From assembly GCA_900317865.1 (NCBI GenBank), contig ONIK01000021.1, positions 1 to 26,926 of the forward strand: a DNA stretch of 26,926 nucleotides, written 5' to 3'. Positions 1-8,342 of this stretch are shown in pieces. Made by a program: the position numbers and the translations under genes. The notes under the pieces are model-generated. The model made no database searches. It was not told the DNA's origin and saw only the letters and a program-made list of their open reading frames with translations. The stretch is from an uncultured Methanobrevibacter sp. GTDB lineage: Archaea > Methanobacteriota > Methanobacteria > Methanobacteriales > Methanobacteriaceae. Position 1 is the stretch's first letter. Each line of letters starts with the position of its first letter.

Positions 1-3000
1 ATCAGCAGCCTTAGGAACATTAATAGTTTTTGATGCCTTATTATTATTTGGATTGTAATCATATTCATTTCCAGTAACAGTTGCAGTATTTACAATAGAA
101 CCTGTAACATTCACCAAAGCAATAATTTCCAAACTTCTAGATTGACCAACATTTAAATTACCAACAGACCACTTACCATTAACATAATTACCATTGGAAC
201 TTTTAAATATCAAACCAGCAGGCAGCACATCAGTGACAACAACATTAGTTGCAGCATCAGGACCATTATTCCTAACAGTCAAAGTCCACCTAATCAAATC
301 ACCATAATTCGGATTAGAAACATTAACAACCTTATTAATAGACAAATCAGCAGCCTTAGGAACATTAATTAAAGACTCAGCCCGATTATTATCTTTATTA
401 ATATCAAACTCATTTCCAGTAACTGAAGCAACATTCTTAATTGAACCAGTCTTATTAACCTTACAAACAATATTCAAAGCAACAGAAGCACCTTTAGCCA
501 AATTACCAACAGACCACACACCATTAGCATAACTACCAACAGAAGCAGTAGATGACTGATAAATCAAACCAACAGGCAACACATCACTAACCCTAACACC
601 ACTAGCAGCGTCAGGACCCAAATTAGTAACCGTCAAAGTCCACCTAACCAAACTTCCAAAAGCAGGTGACGTATTATTTACGCTTTTGGATATTTTTAAA
701 TCAGCGGCTTTAGCAACATTAATAGTTTTTGAGGCTTTATTATTAGCTAGATTATAGTCATGTTTTTCTCCAGTGACAGTAGCTGTATTAATAATAGATC
801 CAGTAGCATTCACCAATGTAATAATTTCTAAGCTTTTAGATTGACCAACATTTAAAGTACCAACAGACCATTTACCATCAGCATAATTACCATTGGAACT
901 TTTAAATATCAAACCAGCAGGCAAAACATCACTGACAACAACATTTGTATCAACATCAGGCCCGTTGTTTCTAACTGTCAGAGTCCATTTAACCAAATCT
1001 CCAAGATTTGCATTTGTAACATTACTTTGTTTAGTAATGGATAAATCAGCTGCTTTAGGAATTGTAACTTTTTGAGAGTCCTTATTATTTGTTGTATTCC
1101 AATCAAATTCATTAGCAACAATATTTGCAGTATTAATGATATCACCAGTTTTATTTATTAAAGTAGTGATTTTAAGTATTGCAGAAGCGCCTTTAGCTAA
1201 ATTACCAATATTCCAAACACCATTAGAATAAGTACCAACAGAAGCAGAATATGACTGATAAACTAAACCTGAAGGCAAAGCATCATTAACTTTAACTCCT
1301 GTTGCATCATTTGGACCATTATTTACAACATTTATTGTCCATACAACCTGATCATGATAATTATATGTTTCATAATTAGTATCCTTACTAACAGCAACAT
1401 CCACCTGAGATTTAACAACAAATGTAGTTTGATTTGTAATTGCCTTATAATAATTGTCTTCAAAATGCTTTGCAGTAACTGTGTAAGTTCCCACTTTTAA
1501 ATTTGACAATACATCACTAACTTCACCCAAATAACTGGATTTTAATGTTTTGTTATAAACAACAGTACCATCAGAATGTTTTACTGTTAATAATACATCA
1601 ATATTATATTCACGGGCATCCTGATATAGTTGACCACTATTTGTTGCACCATAAACCGGCGTTTCACCATTAACTTTAATGTATCTATTGGGAGCGGCAT
1701 TATAAATTGCATTTGAAACAGCCAAATTATCATAATCCCCAATATTGTTTCCACCATATATTACAGCACCAAATCTTTCAGTTTCACCATAATAAATATC
1801 TCTAGCATATATAGGGAGTGCATAAACCCAAGCCTGATTTTTTGTCATGACATTATTGGTTATTTTTAAATCTTTACCTGATTTATCGTAATATATTGCA
1901 CTGCCGTTTCTTGCTACATTATACTCAAAAATGTTATTATTAATTGTATCCAAAGTCCCATTAATATAAATGGCACCACCTAATCCATCGTTTTTAACAT
2001 TAGGATTTGCAATAGCTGTATTATGTCTGAAATATGATTCTTTAATATTTGTGGATTTGCCATTTACATATACTGCACCACCATTATGTTCAGCATCATT
2101 ATAATTGAAATTTGAATTAGTAACATCTAGAGTATTCGTATCAATATATACTGCACCACCATCTATAGATGCATAATTATCATCAAAATTACAATCATCA
2201 ATTGCAACACTGTATCCTGCTAATTTTACCGCACCACCATAAGGAGCACTATTTGAACTAAAATCACAATCAATTATTCTAAGATTTTGTGAATTAATCT
2301 TATCCATATTAGAAATTGCACCACCATATTTATTAGCAGTATTTGATTTAAAAGTACAATTTTTAATTGTTGCTGAACAATGAGTGGTTAAAGCTCCACC
2401 ATGATCTGCTGAATTTTCTTCAAATAAACAGTTTTCAAATGTAACACCATCCCTAATACAACTTGCTCCACCGTGAGATAATTGGGATCCACTTCTAGAA
2501 ATTGCTTTATTTCTAATAAATTTACAATTTTTAACTACAGAATTTGTTACATATTCTTCTCTTCCTATTTGTAAAGCACCTCCATATACTTCTCCGCCGT
2601 CACTATCATAAACACTATTCGAGTCAAATAAACAATTCAATATTCTTACATTATACCCATAAGCACCAACAGCTCCGGCAGTCATTTTAGCACCATTATT
2701 CATAAATCCACAATCTTTAATCATTAAATTACGTCCATAGTCAGGATTTTGATCAATATAATAATTTGTATAAATTGCACCCCCACCCATAGACGCATAA
2801 TTATCCTGGAATAAACACTTTTCAATTACCACATCTTTCCCAAAAATATAAATTGCACTACCATATTTAGCATAAGCATTTTTAAAAATGAAATTTGAAA
2901 ATGAAGAACCCGAACCCCCATTTTCAACGACAAATATGCTAGTTAAATGCTTAGCATCAAAAGTAGCAGTTGACGTTGAAGTGAAAGTTATATTTTTATA

Positions 3001-3345
3001 CACAAGAATATAAGATTCCGAAGTGTCTGTAGTAAATACACCATTTAAAATAAGCGTATCTCCATCATTTAAATTATTATTTATTAAATTTTGAATATCT
3101 GAAAATTTTCCATTGTTTAATGTTACTGTATTAGATTGCGAAAGTACATCTTCTTGAGAATTTCCAAGTTTATCTAAATCAATTGCATTTATACCACCAT
3201 TTGCTTCACTGTCAATCATATCCACATTATTTGATGTGTCATTTAACTCTATAGCATTTACAGCATTAACTGCAAATAGAACAAATGAAATGAAGCATAT
3301 GGCAATTAAGAAATTTTTGCTAATAGCTATCTTATTTTCTAACAT
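1..3345 (-). CDS. Adhesin-like surface protein (beta-helix, Ig-like and DUF11 repeats), 3' end outside window
   Basis: The frame is open from ATG at 3345 to the left edge, giving 1115 codons without a stop; the C-terminus is not in the window. An AAGGAG ribosome binding site lies 7 bases before the ATG. Residues 1-33 form a signal peptide (short charged start, hydrophobic core, then VNAVNA). Residues about 70-550 are a right-handed parallel beta-helix: short strands with repeated GGAI/GGAV turns (YGGAI, HGGAL, DGGAV) and periodic NC-FxxN motifs. About 555-647 is an Ig-like domain ending in TYTVTAKHFED. From residue 648 come four DUF11 units. The family is the methanogen adhesin-like proteins, cell-surface proteins thought to bind host glycans, bacteria or protozoa; the ligand is unknown here. 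It is transcribed away from purD with a long AT-rich upstream region. Confidence 0.9.
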   Translation of the reverse strand, partial: MLENKIAISKNFLIAICFISFVLFAVNAVNAIELNDTSNNVDMIDSEANGGINAIDLDKLGNSQEDVLSQSNTVTLNNGKFSDIQNLINNNLNDGDTLILNGVFTTDTSESYILVYKNITFTSTSTATFDAKHLTSIFVVENGGSGSSFSNFIFKNAYAKYGSAIYIFGKDVVIEKCLFQDNYASMGGGAIYTNYYIDQNPDYGRNLMIKDCGFMNNGAKMTAGAVGAYGYNVRILNCLFDSNSVYDSDGGEVYGGALQIGREEYVTNSVVKNCKFIRNKAISRSGSQLSHGGASCIRDGVTFENCLFEENSADHGGALTTHCSATIKNCTFKSNTANKYGGAISNMDKINSQNLRIIDCDFSSNSAPYGGAVKLAGYSVAIDDCNFDDNYASIDGGAVYIDTNTLDVTNSNFNYNDAEHNGGAVYVNGKSTNIKESYFRHNTAIANPNVKNDGLGGAIYINGTLDTINNNIFEYNVARNGSAIYYDKSGKDLKITNNVMTKNQAWVYALPIYARDIYYGETERFGAVIYGGNNIGDYDNLAVSNAIYNAAPNRYIKVNGETPVYGATNSGQLYQDAREYNIDVLLTVKHSDGTVVYNKTLKSSYLGEVSDVLSNLKVGTYTVTAKHFEDNYYKAITNQTTFVVKSQVDVAVSKDTNYETYNYHDQVVWTINVVNNGPNDATGVKVNDALPSGLVYQSYSASVGTYSNGVWNIGNLAKGASAILKITTLINKTGDIINTANIVANEFDWNTTNNKDSQKVTIPKAADLSITKQSNVTNANLGDLVKWTLTVRNNGPDVDTNVVVSDVLPAGLIFKSSNGNYADGKWSVGTLNVGQSKSLEIITLVNATGSIINTATVTGEKHDYNLANNKASKTINVAKAADLKISKSVNNTSPAFGSLVRWTLTVTNLGPDAASGVRVSDVLPVGLIYQSSTASVGSYANGVWSVGNLAKGASVALNIVCKVNKTGSIKNVASVTGNEFDINKDNNRAESLINVPKAADLSINKVVNVSNPNYGDLIRWTLTVRNNGPDAATNVVVTDVLPAGLIFKSSNGNYVNGKWSVGNLNVGQSRSLEIIALVNVTGSIVNTATVTGNEYDYNPNNNKASKTINVPKAAD
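7..1404 (-). repeat. Four tandem DUF11 units in A-B-A-B order
   Basis: Within the adhesin-like gene, unit boundaries set at the recurring (V/I)xxKA|ADL junction give A1 1404-1051 (354 nt), B1 1050-706 (345 nt), A2 705-352 (354 nt) and B2 351-7 (345 nt), so the true period is a 699-nt dimer. A units carry GLxYQS and a NLAKGAS motif; B units carry PAGLIFKSSNGNY and LNVGQS. The stretch at 190-223 recurs without a mismatch 699 nt away near 889-922. A further A unit would begin at position 6 and is cut by the edge. Confidence 0.9.
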
Positions 3346-3485
3346 TTTATTTTCTCCTTCGAGGAAATTGATAACCACCATTAATTAACAAAAAGCTATT
3401 AATAAGCAATTAACCTTTTTATTTTAACTCTTATTTTTAAAAATTACATTCTAATCTAAAATTTATTCAAAATATGATGAATTAA

Positions 3486-3511
3486 AAGCTGACTATCAGC
3501 GTAGCCAGCTT
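3486..3511. promoter_or_regulatory. Inverted repeat upstream of the adhesin gene
   Basis: Ten-base arms, AAGCTGACTA and TAGCCAGCTT, with one G-T wobble, flank a 6-base loop (TCAGCG). It is the most GC-rich spot in this intergenic region. It lies about 140 bases upstream of the adhesin start, so it could be a regulator site, or a hairpin if transcription starts further upstream. Function is inferred from position only. Confidence 0.45.
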
Positions 3512-3775
3512 ACACCTCATAATTTAGGACAAATATAAGATCATAATCCAACAATTTTGGACAATTTTACAACCTGAAAATAATTTTATCAAAAAATCAT
3601 AATATTGTGCCAAAATAAAAGATAATCTATATAAATCCTCTAAAATCTAATTAATACAGAATAATATTTATATTTTTGCTTTAAACTGAATATAAATCTA
3701 CTTTATTAAGAAATATTACATTAAAATTAGAATTTAATATAATAATATAAAAATTTTAAATAACCGGTGAAAAAA

Positions 3776-3829
3776 ATGAAAAAAAAGAGAATTTTGATAT
3801 CTTCCATTAGCTGTGATTTTAAAGCTTAG
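3776..3829 (+). CDS. Possible 17-residue ORF or decayed secretory-gene start
   Basis: An ATG follows a GGTGA ribosome binding site with 5-base spacing, and a TATA-like stretch (AATATAAAAATTTT) lies about 30 bases upstream. The frame reads MKKKRILISSISCDFKA and stops at TAG. The basic start and short hydrophobic stretch resemble the first residues of a secretory signal peptide, but the hydrophobic core is cut short. It could be a leader peptide before purD, the remnant of a lost surface-protein gene, or chance. No similar coding sequence continues in another frame. Confidence 0.2.
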   Translation: MKKKRILISSISCDFKA

Positions 3830-3905
3830 CAAGGTATAACTTGAAGTAATAATACTATTGAAAATCAACAAAATTTTTGAAAGCATATATAGGAAGTAAA
3901 AAAAA

Positions 3906-3917
3906 TTATAAATATTT
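3906..3917 (+). promoter_or_regulatory. TATA box for purD
   Basis: TTATAAATATTT lies about 45 bases before the purD ATG, which would put the transcript start near 3935 and leave a leader of about 20 bases containing the AGGAG ribosome binding site at 3942-3946. Confidence 0.5.
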
Positions 3918-3954
3918 TTAAACACATAATTTAAATTTAATAGGAGACTATATT

Positions 3955-5265
3955 ATGAAGGTTTTAGTTGTTGGAACTGGTGCTCGTGAACATGCTATCG
4001 CTGATGCCTTGAAGGATGATGTGGAATTATATTGTTACATGAGTAAAATTAACCCAGGTATGTCCAAAATTGCCGAGTTTAAGCAAGGCGATGAAGGAGA
4101 AGTTGAAAAAGTAGCTGAATATGCAGTTGAAAATAACATTGACATTGCATTCATTGGTCCTGAAGCTCCCCTAGGAAAAGGAATAGTCAATGAGCTTCAA
4201 AAAAATGGAATTGATTGTGTTGGACCTACCCAAAGTGCAGCCAGAATTGAAACTGATAAGTCATTCATGAGAAAACTCTTTGAAGACTATGAAATTGAAG
4301 GATCATTAGTTTACAAAGTATTTAATAATTCAGATGATGTTTCCAAATTTTTAGATGAATTCGACCGCGACGTTGTAGTAAAACCAGTTGGGTTGACTGG
4401 TGGTAAAGGAGTTAAAATTGTAGGTGACCACCTCAAAGACAATAATGAAGCAAAAGAATATTCCTGTGAAGTCATTGATAATGCAATGGGCGGATTTGCC
4501 CAAGTAATCATTGAAGAAAGATTGATAGGTGAAGAATTTACTATCCAGGCATTTTGTGATGGAAAACACTTAGCTCCAATGCCTGCAGCACAAGATCATC
4601 CTCATGCATTCGAAGGAGATGTCGGTGCAATCACCGGAGGAATGGGATCTTATTCTGATGTTGGAGGATTATTACCATTTTTAAGCCAGGAAGATTATGA
4701 TGCTGCTGTTGAAATTATGCAAGCTACATTAAAAGCTATTGCGGAAGAAGCAGAACCATACAAAGGAATATTATATGGTCAATTCATGTTAACTGCTGAT
4801 GGGCCAAAACTCATCGAGTACAATGCAAGATTTGGAGATCCTGAAGCTATGAATGTATTGCCACTTTTAAAAACCCCATTGGCTGACGTTTGTCAAGCTA
4901 TTGTTGACGGTACTTTAGATAAAGTAGAATTTGAAGACAAGGCCAGTGTTTGCAAATACATTGTACCTGACGGATATCCTGAAACTAAATATGCCGGAGA
5001 ATTAATAGAAGTGGATGAAAAAGCTATTGAAGAACTTGGCGCAAAAGTATTCTATGCTGCAGTTTCACAGGAAAAGGATGGAATTCACTTGTCAGGTTCA
5101 AGGGCACTAAGTATTGTAGCTAGTGGTGAATCAATAGAAGAAGCTGAAAAAGTAGCTGAAAATGCCTGTGAATTTGTTAAAGGTAATGTTTACCACCGAA
5201 GAGATGTAGGTACACAAGAGCTTGTTAACAAACGTGTTGAACATATGAAAGAAATTTTAAACTGA
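3955..5265 (+). CDS. purD: Phosphoribosylamine--glycine ligase (GAR synthetase)
   Basis: 436 residues, the usual PurD length. It joins phosphoribosylamine and glycine using ATP, the second step of purine synthesis, in the cytosol. The N-terminal domain starts MKVLVVGTGAREHAIADAL, the GxGxREHA signature of PurD. The ATP-grasp core follows, with FIGPEAPLGKG near residue 66, KPVGLTGGKGVKIVG near 142 and EYNARFGDPEA near 289 (metal and nucleotide binding). The C-terminal domain contains HLSGSRALSIVASG. The start is fixed by AGGAG at 3942-3946. It stands alone, with no other pur gene beside it. The frame downstream begins only about 25 bases after the stop, behind a T-rich tract that may end transcription. 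Confidence 0.97.
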   Translation: MKVLVVGTGAREHAIADALKDDVELYCYMSKINPGMSKIAEFKQGDEGEVEKVAEYAVENNIDIAFIGPEAPLGKGIVNELQKNGIDCVGPTQSAARIETDKSFMRKLFEDYEIEGSLVYKVFNNSDDVSKFLDEFDRDVVVKPVGLTGGKGVKIVGDHLKDNNEAKEYSCEVIDNAMGGFAQVIIEERLIGEEFTIQAFCDGKHLAPMPAAQDHPHAFEGDVGAITGGMGSYSDVGGLLPFLSQEDYDAAVEIMQATLKAIAEEAEPYKGILYGQFMLTADGPKLIEYNARFGDPEAMNVLPLLKTPLADVCQAIVDGTLDKVEFEDKASVCKYIVPDGYPETKYAGELIEVDEKAIEELGAKVFYAAVSQEKDGIHLSGSRALSIVASGESIEEAEKVAENACEFVKGNVYHRRDVGTQELVNKRVEHMKEILN

Positions 5266-5299
5266 ATTTCTTTTTACTTTTTTTGGATTTGGTGATATT

Positions 5300-6124
5300 A
5301 TCAAAGAGGATAATTTTGAAGAAATTCATGATTATGAAAGTTTAAGAAATCATTTCAATGCCGAGCTTCTTGAGATAGTAGAAGAGTTAGATGAAGAAGA
5401 TGCAGAAAAAATCAGAAAGTTTAGAGATGAGTTTATAGAAAAATACTTAACAAAACAGGATGCCGAAAAAAAATTAAATAACAAAAAAGACAACTTTTTT
5501 CTAAAATTCATAGAGTCATTTGAAAGGGATATTGATATTGACCCGGGAAGACTATTAGGTTTGACTGATGGAATTTTTGGTATGGTAATGACTCTTTTGG
5601 TCTTTGGTATGGCTTTACCTGGAACTCAATTGCTAAGTGAAGGAGAATTTATAACTTTTTTACATTCAATTGCCCATTCTTTTGGTTTAACTATTGTTAG
5701 TTTTATTGTGGTCGCCTCTTTTTGGGTTTATCATCATGAATTTATAAAGATTAAATCATTAAATATGCCATATTTATGGATTAATATGTTATATTTGGCC
5801 TGCATATCAATTATTCCATTTACAACATCCATGATAGGTCTTTATTCCGACTTTTTCTTAGCCCACTTGCTATTTGGATCAAACATATTTTTAACAATCG
5901 TATTCTTTTTAATCATGTATCTCTATGCATATAATAAGGGATTTTTAGAGAATAAACCTTCAAAAAGAGAAAAAAGATATGTTATACATACATTAATCAT
6001 TCTTATGGGCATTACTATTGTTACAAATCTTTTGAATTATTTTTTTACAGAAGATTTTATGTATTTGTTCCTGTTGATTCCAGTAATTTCTACAATTCGT
6101 GACATCAGATTTAAAATGAAATAA
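5300..6124 (+). CDS. TMEM175-family potassium-channel-like membrane protein with acidic N-terminal extension; start codon non-canonical
   Basis: The core (from TTG at 5561, 187 residues) is a TMEM175/DUF1211 domain: PGRLLGLTDGIFGMVMTLL matches the family's FSDG-type first helix, followed by five more membrane helices. TMEM175 proteins are K+ channels of the plasma membrane. The same frame is open upstream to a TAA at 5258-5260 and encodes about 87 plainly protein-like residues (NFEEIHDYESLRNHFNAELL..., acidic, probably helical), ending in DIDPGRLLG, which belongs to the TMEM175 core. No ATG, GTG or TTG lies in this frame between 5261 and 5561. GGTGAT at 5291-5296 is followed after 3 bases by ATC at 5300, the same spacing as GGTGAT-TTT-GTG of tatD. 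I therefore place the start at ATC 5300 (274 residues). A point mutation, a sequence error or a shorter protein from TTG 5561, which would remove part of helix 1, are alternatives. Confidence 0.7.
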   Translation: MKEDNFEEIHDYESLRNHFNAELLEIVEELDEEDAEKIRKFRDEFIEKYLTKQDAEKKLNNKKDNFFLKFIESFERDIDIDPGRLLGLTDGIFGMVMTLLVFGMALPGTQLLSEGEFITFLHSIAHSFGLTIVSFIVVASFWVYHHEFIKIKSLNMPYLWINMLYLACISIIPFTTSMIGLYSDFFLAHLLFGSNIFLTIVFFLIMYLYAYNKGFLENKPSKREKRYVIHTLIILMGITIVTNLLNYFFTEDFMYLFLLIPVISTIRDIRFKMK

Positions 6125-6185
6125 TAACTCTTTCAAAAATTTAAATAATATAAAAAACTATAATTAGAAATTAAAGGTGGAGAGT

Positions 6186-7310
6186 ATGAAAAAACAAATC
6201 ATAATTATACTGCTAATATTTTTATTATCCGCATCATTTATTGGTCAGGTATCTGCAACAACCACTATATTTTTAACTTCAGATAATGTTATGGGCAATA
6301 ATGATGAAGTTACTATGCTAAACTCCATTAAAAAATATATAGAAGAATATAGTAACGGAAATATTAAAGTAATTATTGACAGCAAATCACCAAGTCCTGG
6401 AGAAGCATCAAGAGCAATGGAAAGTGGTGCGGATGTAAATGTAAATTTTGCTGCAGCAGATCCCGGAAACTTCCTCATACTTGCAAAATATACAGTCAAT
6501 ACAGGTAAACAAACAATATTTGTAAACACAGGAGATTTTGATTTGGATACTGCAGATTCCCTTAGAAGAGCATGGGACGACAATTATTCTTCAACAATAT
6601 TCGCAGGCATTAATTCCCCAGGGAAATACCTCAATAAATCAGGCATTACATACATACAACCACTAAAAGCATATCCTGATGTAGCACATAAAGGGCATTT
6701 GACCCAAAATAACGAAGATGTGAATAAATACATTGCAAAGAAAATAGTTAATTCCATAGGTAAGAGCAATTCTAAATACTATGATAATGATTTGGTAATT
6801 ACCCATAAATTAGCTCCATCAAAAATGGCCAAAGCAAGTCAGGAATTAATTAAAAGTAATGATAAGGAAATGAATGGTACCTACAACTCATATACCTCCC
6901 CTCAAGTATTATACTTAACAAGCTCTTATCTAAATGGTAATGGTCTTGAAAGTCCTAAAGAATACGGTGCACCAACAAATCCGGAACAAAGCTCAATATT
7001 TGCAAAAAATTCCTATTCAGTATATGATTACATGAAAATGGGAGGTATAGTAAAAGAGTTTATGGATAAAAATGGAAGAGCACCAAATTATATTGAATAT
7101 GACGGTGCTAAAATAGGTTATTACGATTTAGTATATAATTTTGCAAAAATAACTCAAAACCATACCGATAATGGACATATGGATTTTGCAAGAGAATATC
7201 ATTTTGATAGAATTAATGAATCAATACTTATAACCATATTCCCATATGTTTTGGCTATTGTAATTTTAATATTATTATGCATGGGATTGAGAAAAATAAG
7301 GCGAAGATAA
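6186..7310 (+). CDS. Secreted, membrane-anchored protein with one pseudomurein-binding repeat
   Basis: 374 residues from ATG 6186; I prefer this to GTG at 6177, because AAAGGTGGAG is the ribosome binding site. Residues 1-25 are a signal peptide ending in SATT. Residues about 26-270 form an extracellular domain I do not recognise (TTTIFLTSDNVMG..., with SPSPGEASRAMESGAD near 70). Residues about 276-323 match a pseudomurein-binding repeat: DYMKMGGIVKEFMDKNGRAP followed by NYIEYDG and a YDLVY helix. A transmembrane helix (about 347-367) and the basic tail RKIRRR finish the protein, so it should sit in the membrane with its outer part holding the pseudomurein wall. One repeat is few; the better-known pseudomurein-binding proteins carry several. 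Possible roles are wall attachment or wall remodelling; no catalytic motif is visible. Confidence 0.75.
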   Translation: MKKQIIIILLIFLLSASFIGQVSATTTIFLTSDNVMGNNDEVTMLNSIKKYIEEYSNGNIKVIIDSKSPSPGEASRAMESGADVNVNFAAADPGNFLILAKYTVNTGKQTIFVNTGDFDLDTADSLRRAWDDNYSSTIFAGINSPGKYLNKSGITYIQPLKAYPDVAHKGHLTQNNEDVNKYIAKKIVNSIGKSNSKYYDNDLVITHKLAPSKMAKASQELIKSNDKEMNGTYNSYTSPQVLYLTSSYLNGNGLESPKEYGAPTNPEQSSIFAKNSYSVYDYMKMGGIVKEFMDKNGRAPNYIEYDGAKIGYYDLVYNFAKITQNHTDNGHMDFAREYHFDRINESILITIFPYVLAIVILILLCMGLRKIRRR

Positions 7311-7350
7311 ATATATAACTATTTACTAAACAATTATATGAGGTGAATTT

Positions 7351-8031
7351 ATGAAAAGATATGTGAGTGAATTAATAGGAACTATGGTTCTAGTTTTATT
7401 CGGATGTGGAAGTGCAGCTATCGCAGGATCTGTACTTGGAAATTTAGGAATCGCTATGGCATTTGGTTTATCAATCGTTGCAATGGCATATGCTATTGGA
7501 GACATTTCAGGATGTCATATTAACCCTGCTGTATCTATAGGAATGTGGATAGATGGCAGAATGGAAGCAAAAGACTTAATTTTATATATCATTTTCCAAT
7601 GTATTGGTGCAATCATCGGTACAGCATTACTTGCTGTTTTAATTAACTCAGCACCAAGTCTTGGAGGATACATGGCTACTGGATTAGGTCAAAACGGATT
7701 CGGAGCAGCATCAAGTGTGGGAATTAACTTAACTGGTGCATTAATTACCGAAATAATATTAACCTTTGTATTTGTATTTACTGTACTTGGAGTTACTAGA
7801 AGTGAAAAAACTGGTGTTGTAGCAGGAATTGTAATTGGTTTAACCCTTGCATTCGTACACATTTTAGGTATCCCATTAACCGGTACTTCAGTTAACCCGG
7901 CACGTAGTTTAGGTCCGGCTTTATTCATGGGCGGAGTAGCTCTCCAACAAGTATGGGTATTCATAGTTGCCCCAATCGTTGGTGCAATTATTGCTGGTTT
8001 AGCACACAAAGGATTATATGATGGGGAATAA
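7351..8031 (+). CDS. aqpM: Aquaporin of the archaeal AqpM type
   Basis: 226 residues with six membrane helices and the two half-helix NPA signatures of the MIP family, CHINPAVS near residue 55 and TSVNPARSLGP near 178. It is a channel in the plasma membrane for water and possibly small neutral solutes; methanogen AqpM is a water channel that also passes glycerol slowly and has been linked to H2S and CO2. The start is set by GAGGTGAATTT before ATG. It is downstream of the pseudomurein-binding protein by 40 bases on the same strand. The stop codon overlaps a terminator hairpin. Confidence 0.93.
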   Translation: MKRYVSELIGTMVLVLFGCGSAAIAGSVLGNLGIAMAFGLSIVAMAYAIGDISGCHINPAVSIGMWIDGRMEAKDLILYIIFQCIGAIIGTALLAVLINSAPSLGGYMATGLGQNGFGAASSVGINLTGALITEIILTFVFVFTVLGVTRSEKTGVVAGIVIGLTLAFVHILGIPLTGTSVNPARSLGPALFMGGVALQQVWVFIVAPIVGAIIAGLAHKGLYDGE

Positions 8032-8059
8032 ATAATTCCTCACTTTTTTTTATTTTTTT
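8023..8059 (+). terminator. Hairpin and T-tract terminator after the aquaporin gene
   Basis: GGGGAAT (8023-8029) and ATTCCTC (8035-8041) form a 7-bp stem with one G-T pair and a 5-base loop, followed by two T runs to 8059. The 5' arm overlaps the stop codon. The design is nearly the same as the terminator after dnaG. Confidence 0.6.
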
Positions 8060-8342
8060 ATAATTACAACCAAATCATCATTCATTTTAATAGATTATAA
8101 CCTGCAAAAAATAATATTAATTATACAACATATTCCAATTTTAAAAAATAATTTATATAAATACTAAAAAATAGATTAATATTAAATAGATATTATGCTA
8201 GCACATAACATAATTTCAGAAATATTATATTTGTTGTGTAATGTCCGTATTGATTTATCGATGAAATTTTTATCAAAATAAATCTCGAATTATAAACTAG
8301 TGTTAATATTATATTCTTAATAACCATGGAAAAAGTGAAACA
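8032..8342 (+). promoter_or_regulatory. Intergenic region with TATA box and long leader of the phosphodiesterase gene
   Basis: A TATA box, TTTATATAAATA, lies at 8152-8163. Transcription from it would give a leader of about 160 bases before ATG 8343, long for this genome. The leader contains TTATG (8193-8197), which can pair with either of two tandem CATAA copies (8204-8208 or 8209-8213), giving two mutually exclusive small hairpins. No known riboswitch pattern is recognised, and no ORF is visible. Confidence 0.45.

Larger units (their letters stand above)
3346..3954. other. 609-nt divergent intergenic region between the adhesin gene and purD
   Basis: This is very AT-rich sequence between two divergent genes. 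It holds the upstream region of the adhesin gene (including a GC-rich inverted repeat at 3486-3511), two imperfect direct copies of an AATTT(A/T)GGACAA element near 3520 and 3567, a 17-codon ORF with good translation signals at 3776-3829, and the purD promoter near 3906-3917. A 63-codon minus-strand frame at 3734-3925 is low-complexity (F, Y, L, I) and probably not a gene. No other coding sequence is visible. Confidence 0.6.

Noticed and set aside
190..922. Repeated DNA considered as a CRISPR-like array
   Set aside because: The repeats are in-frame coding units of 345-354 nt, far too long and contiguous for CRISPR.
893..1075. 60-codon plus-strand frame in the adhesin region
   Set aside because: It is antisense to the DUF11 repeats, where the coding strand is continuous on the minus strand; no ribosome binding site.
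3734..3925. 63-codon minus-strand frame rich in F, Y, L and I
   Set aside because: Its composition is what AT-rich intergenic DNA gives by chance, and it covers the purD promoter.
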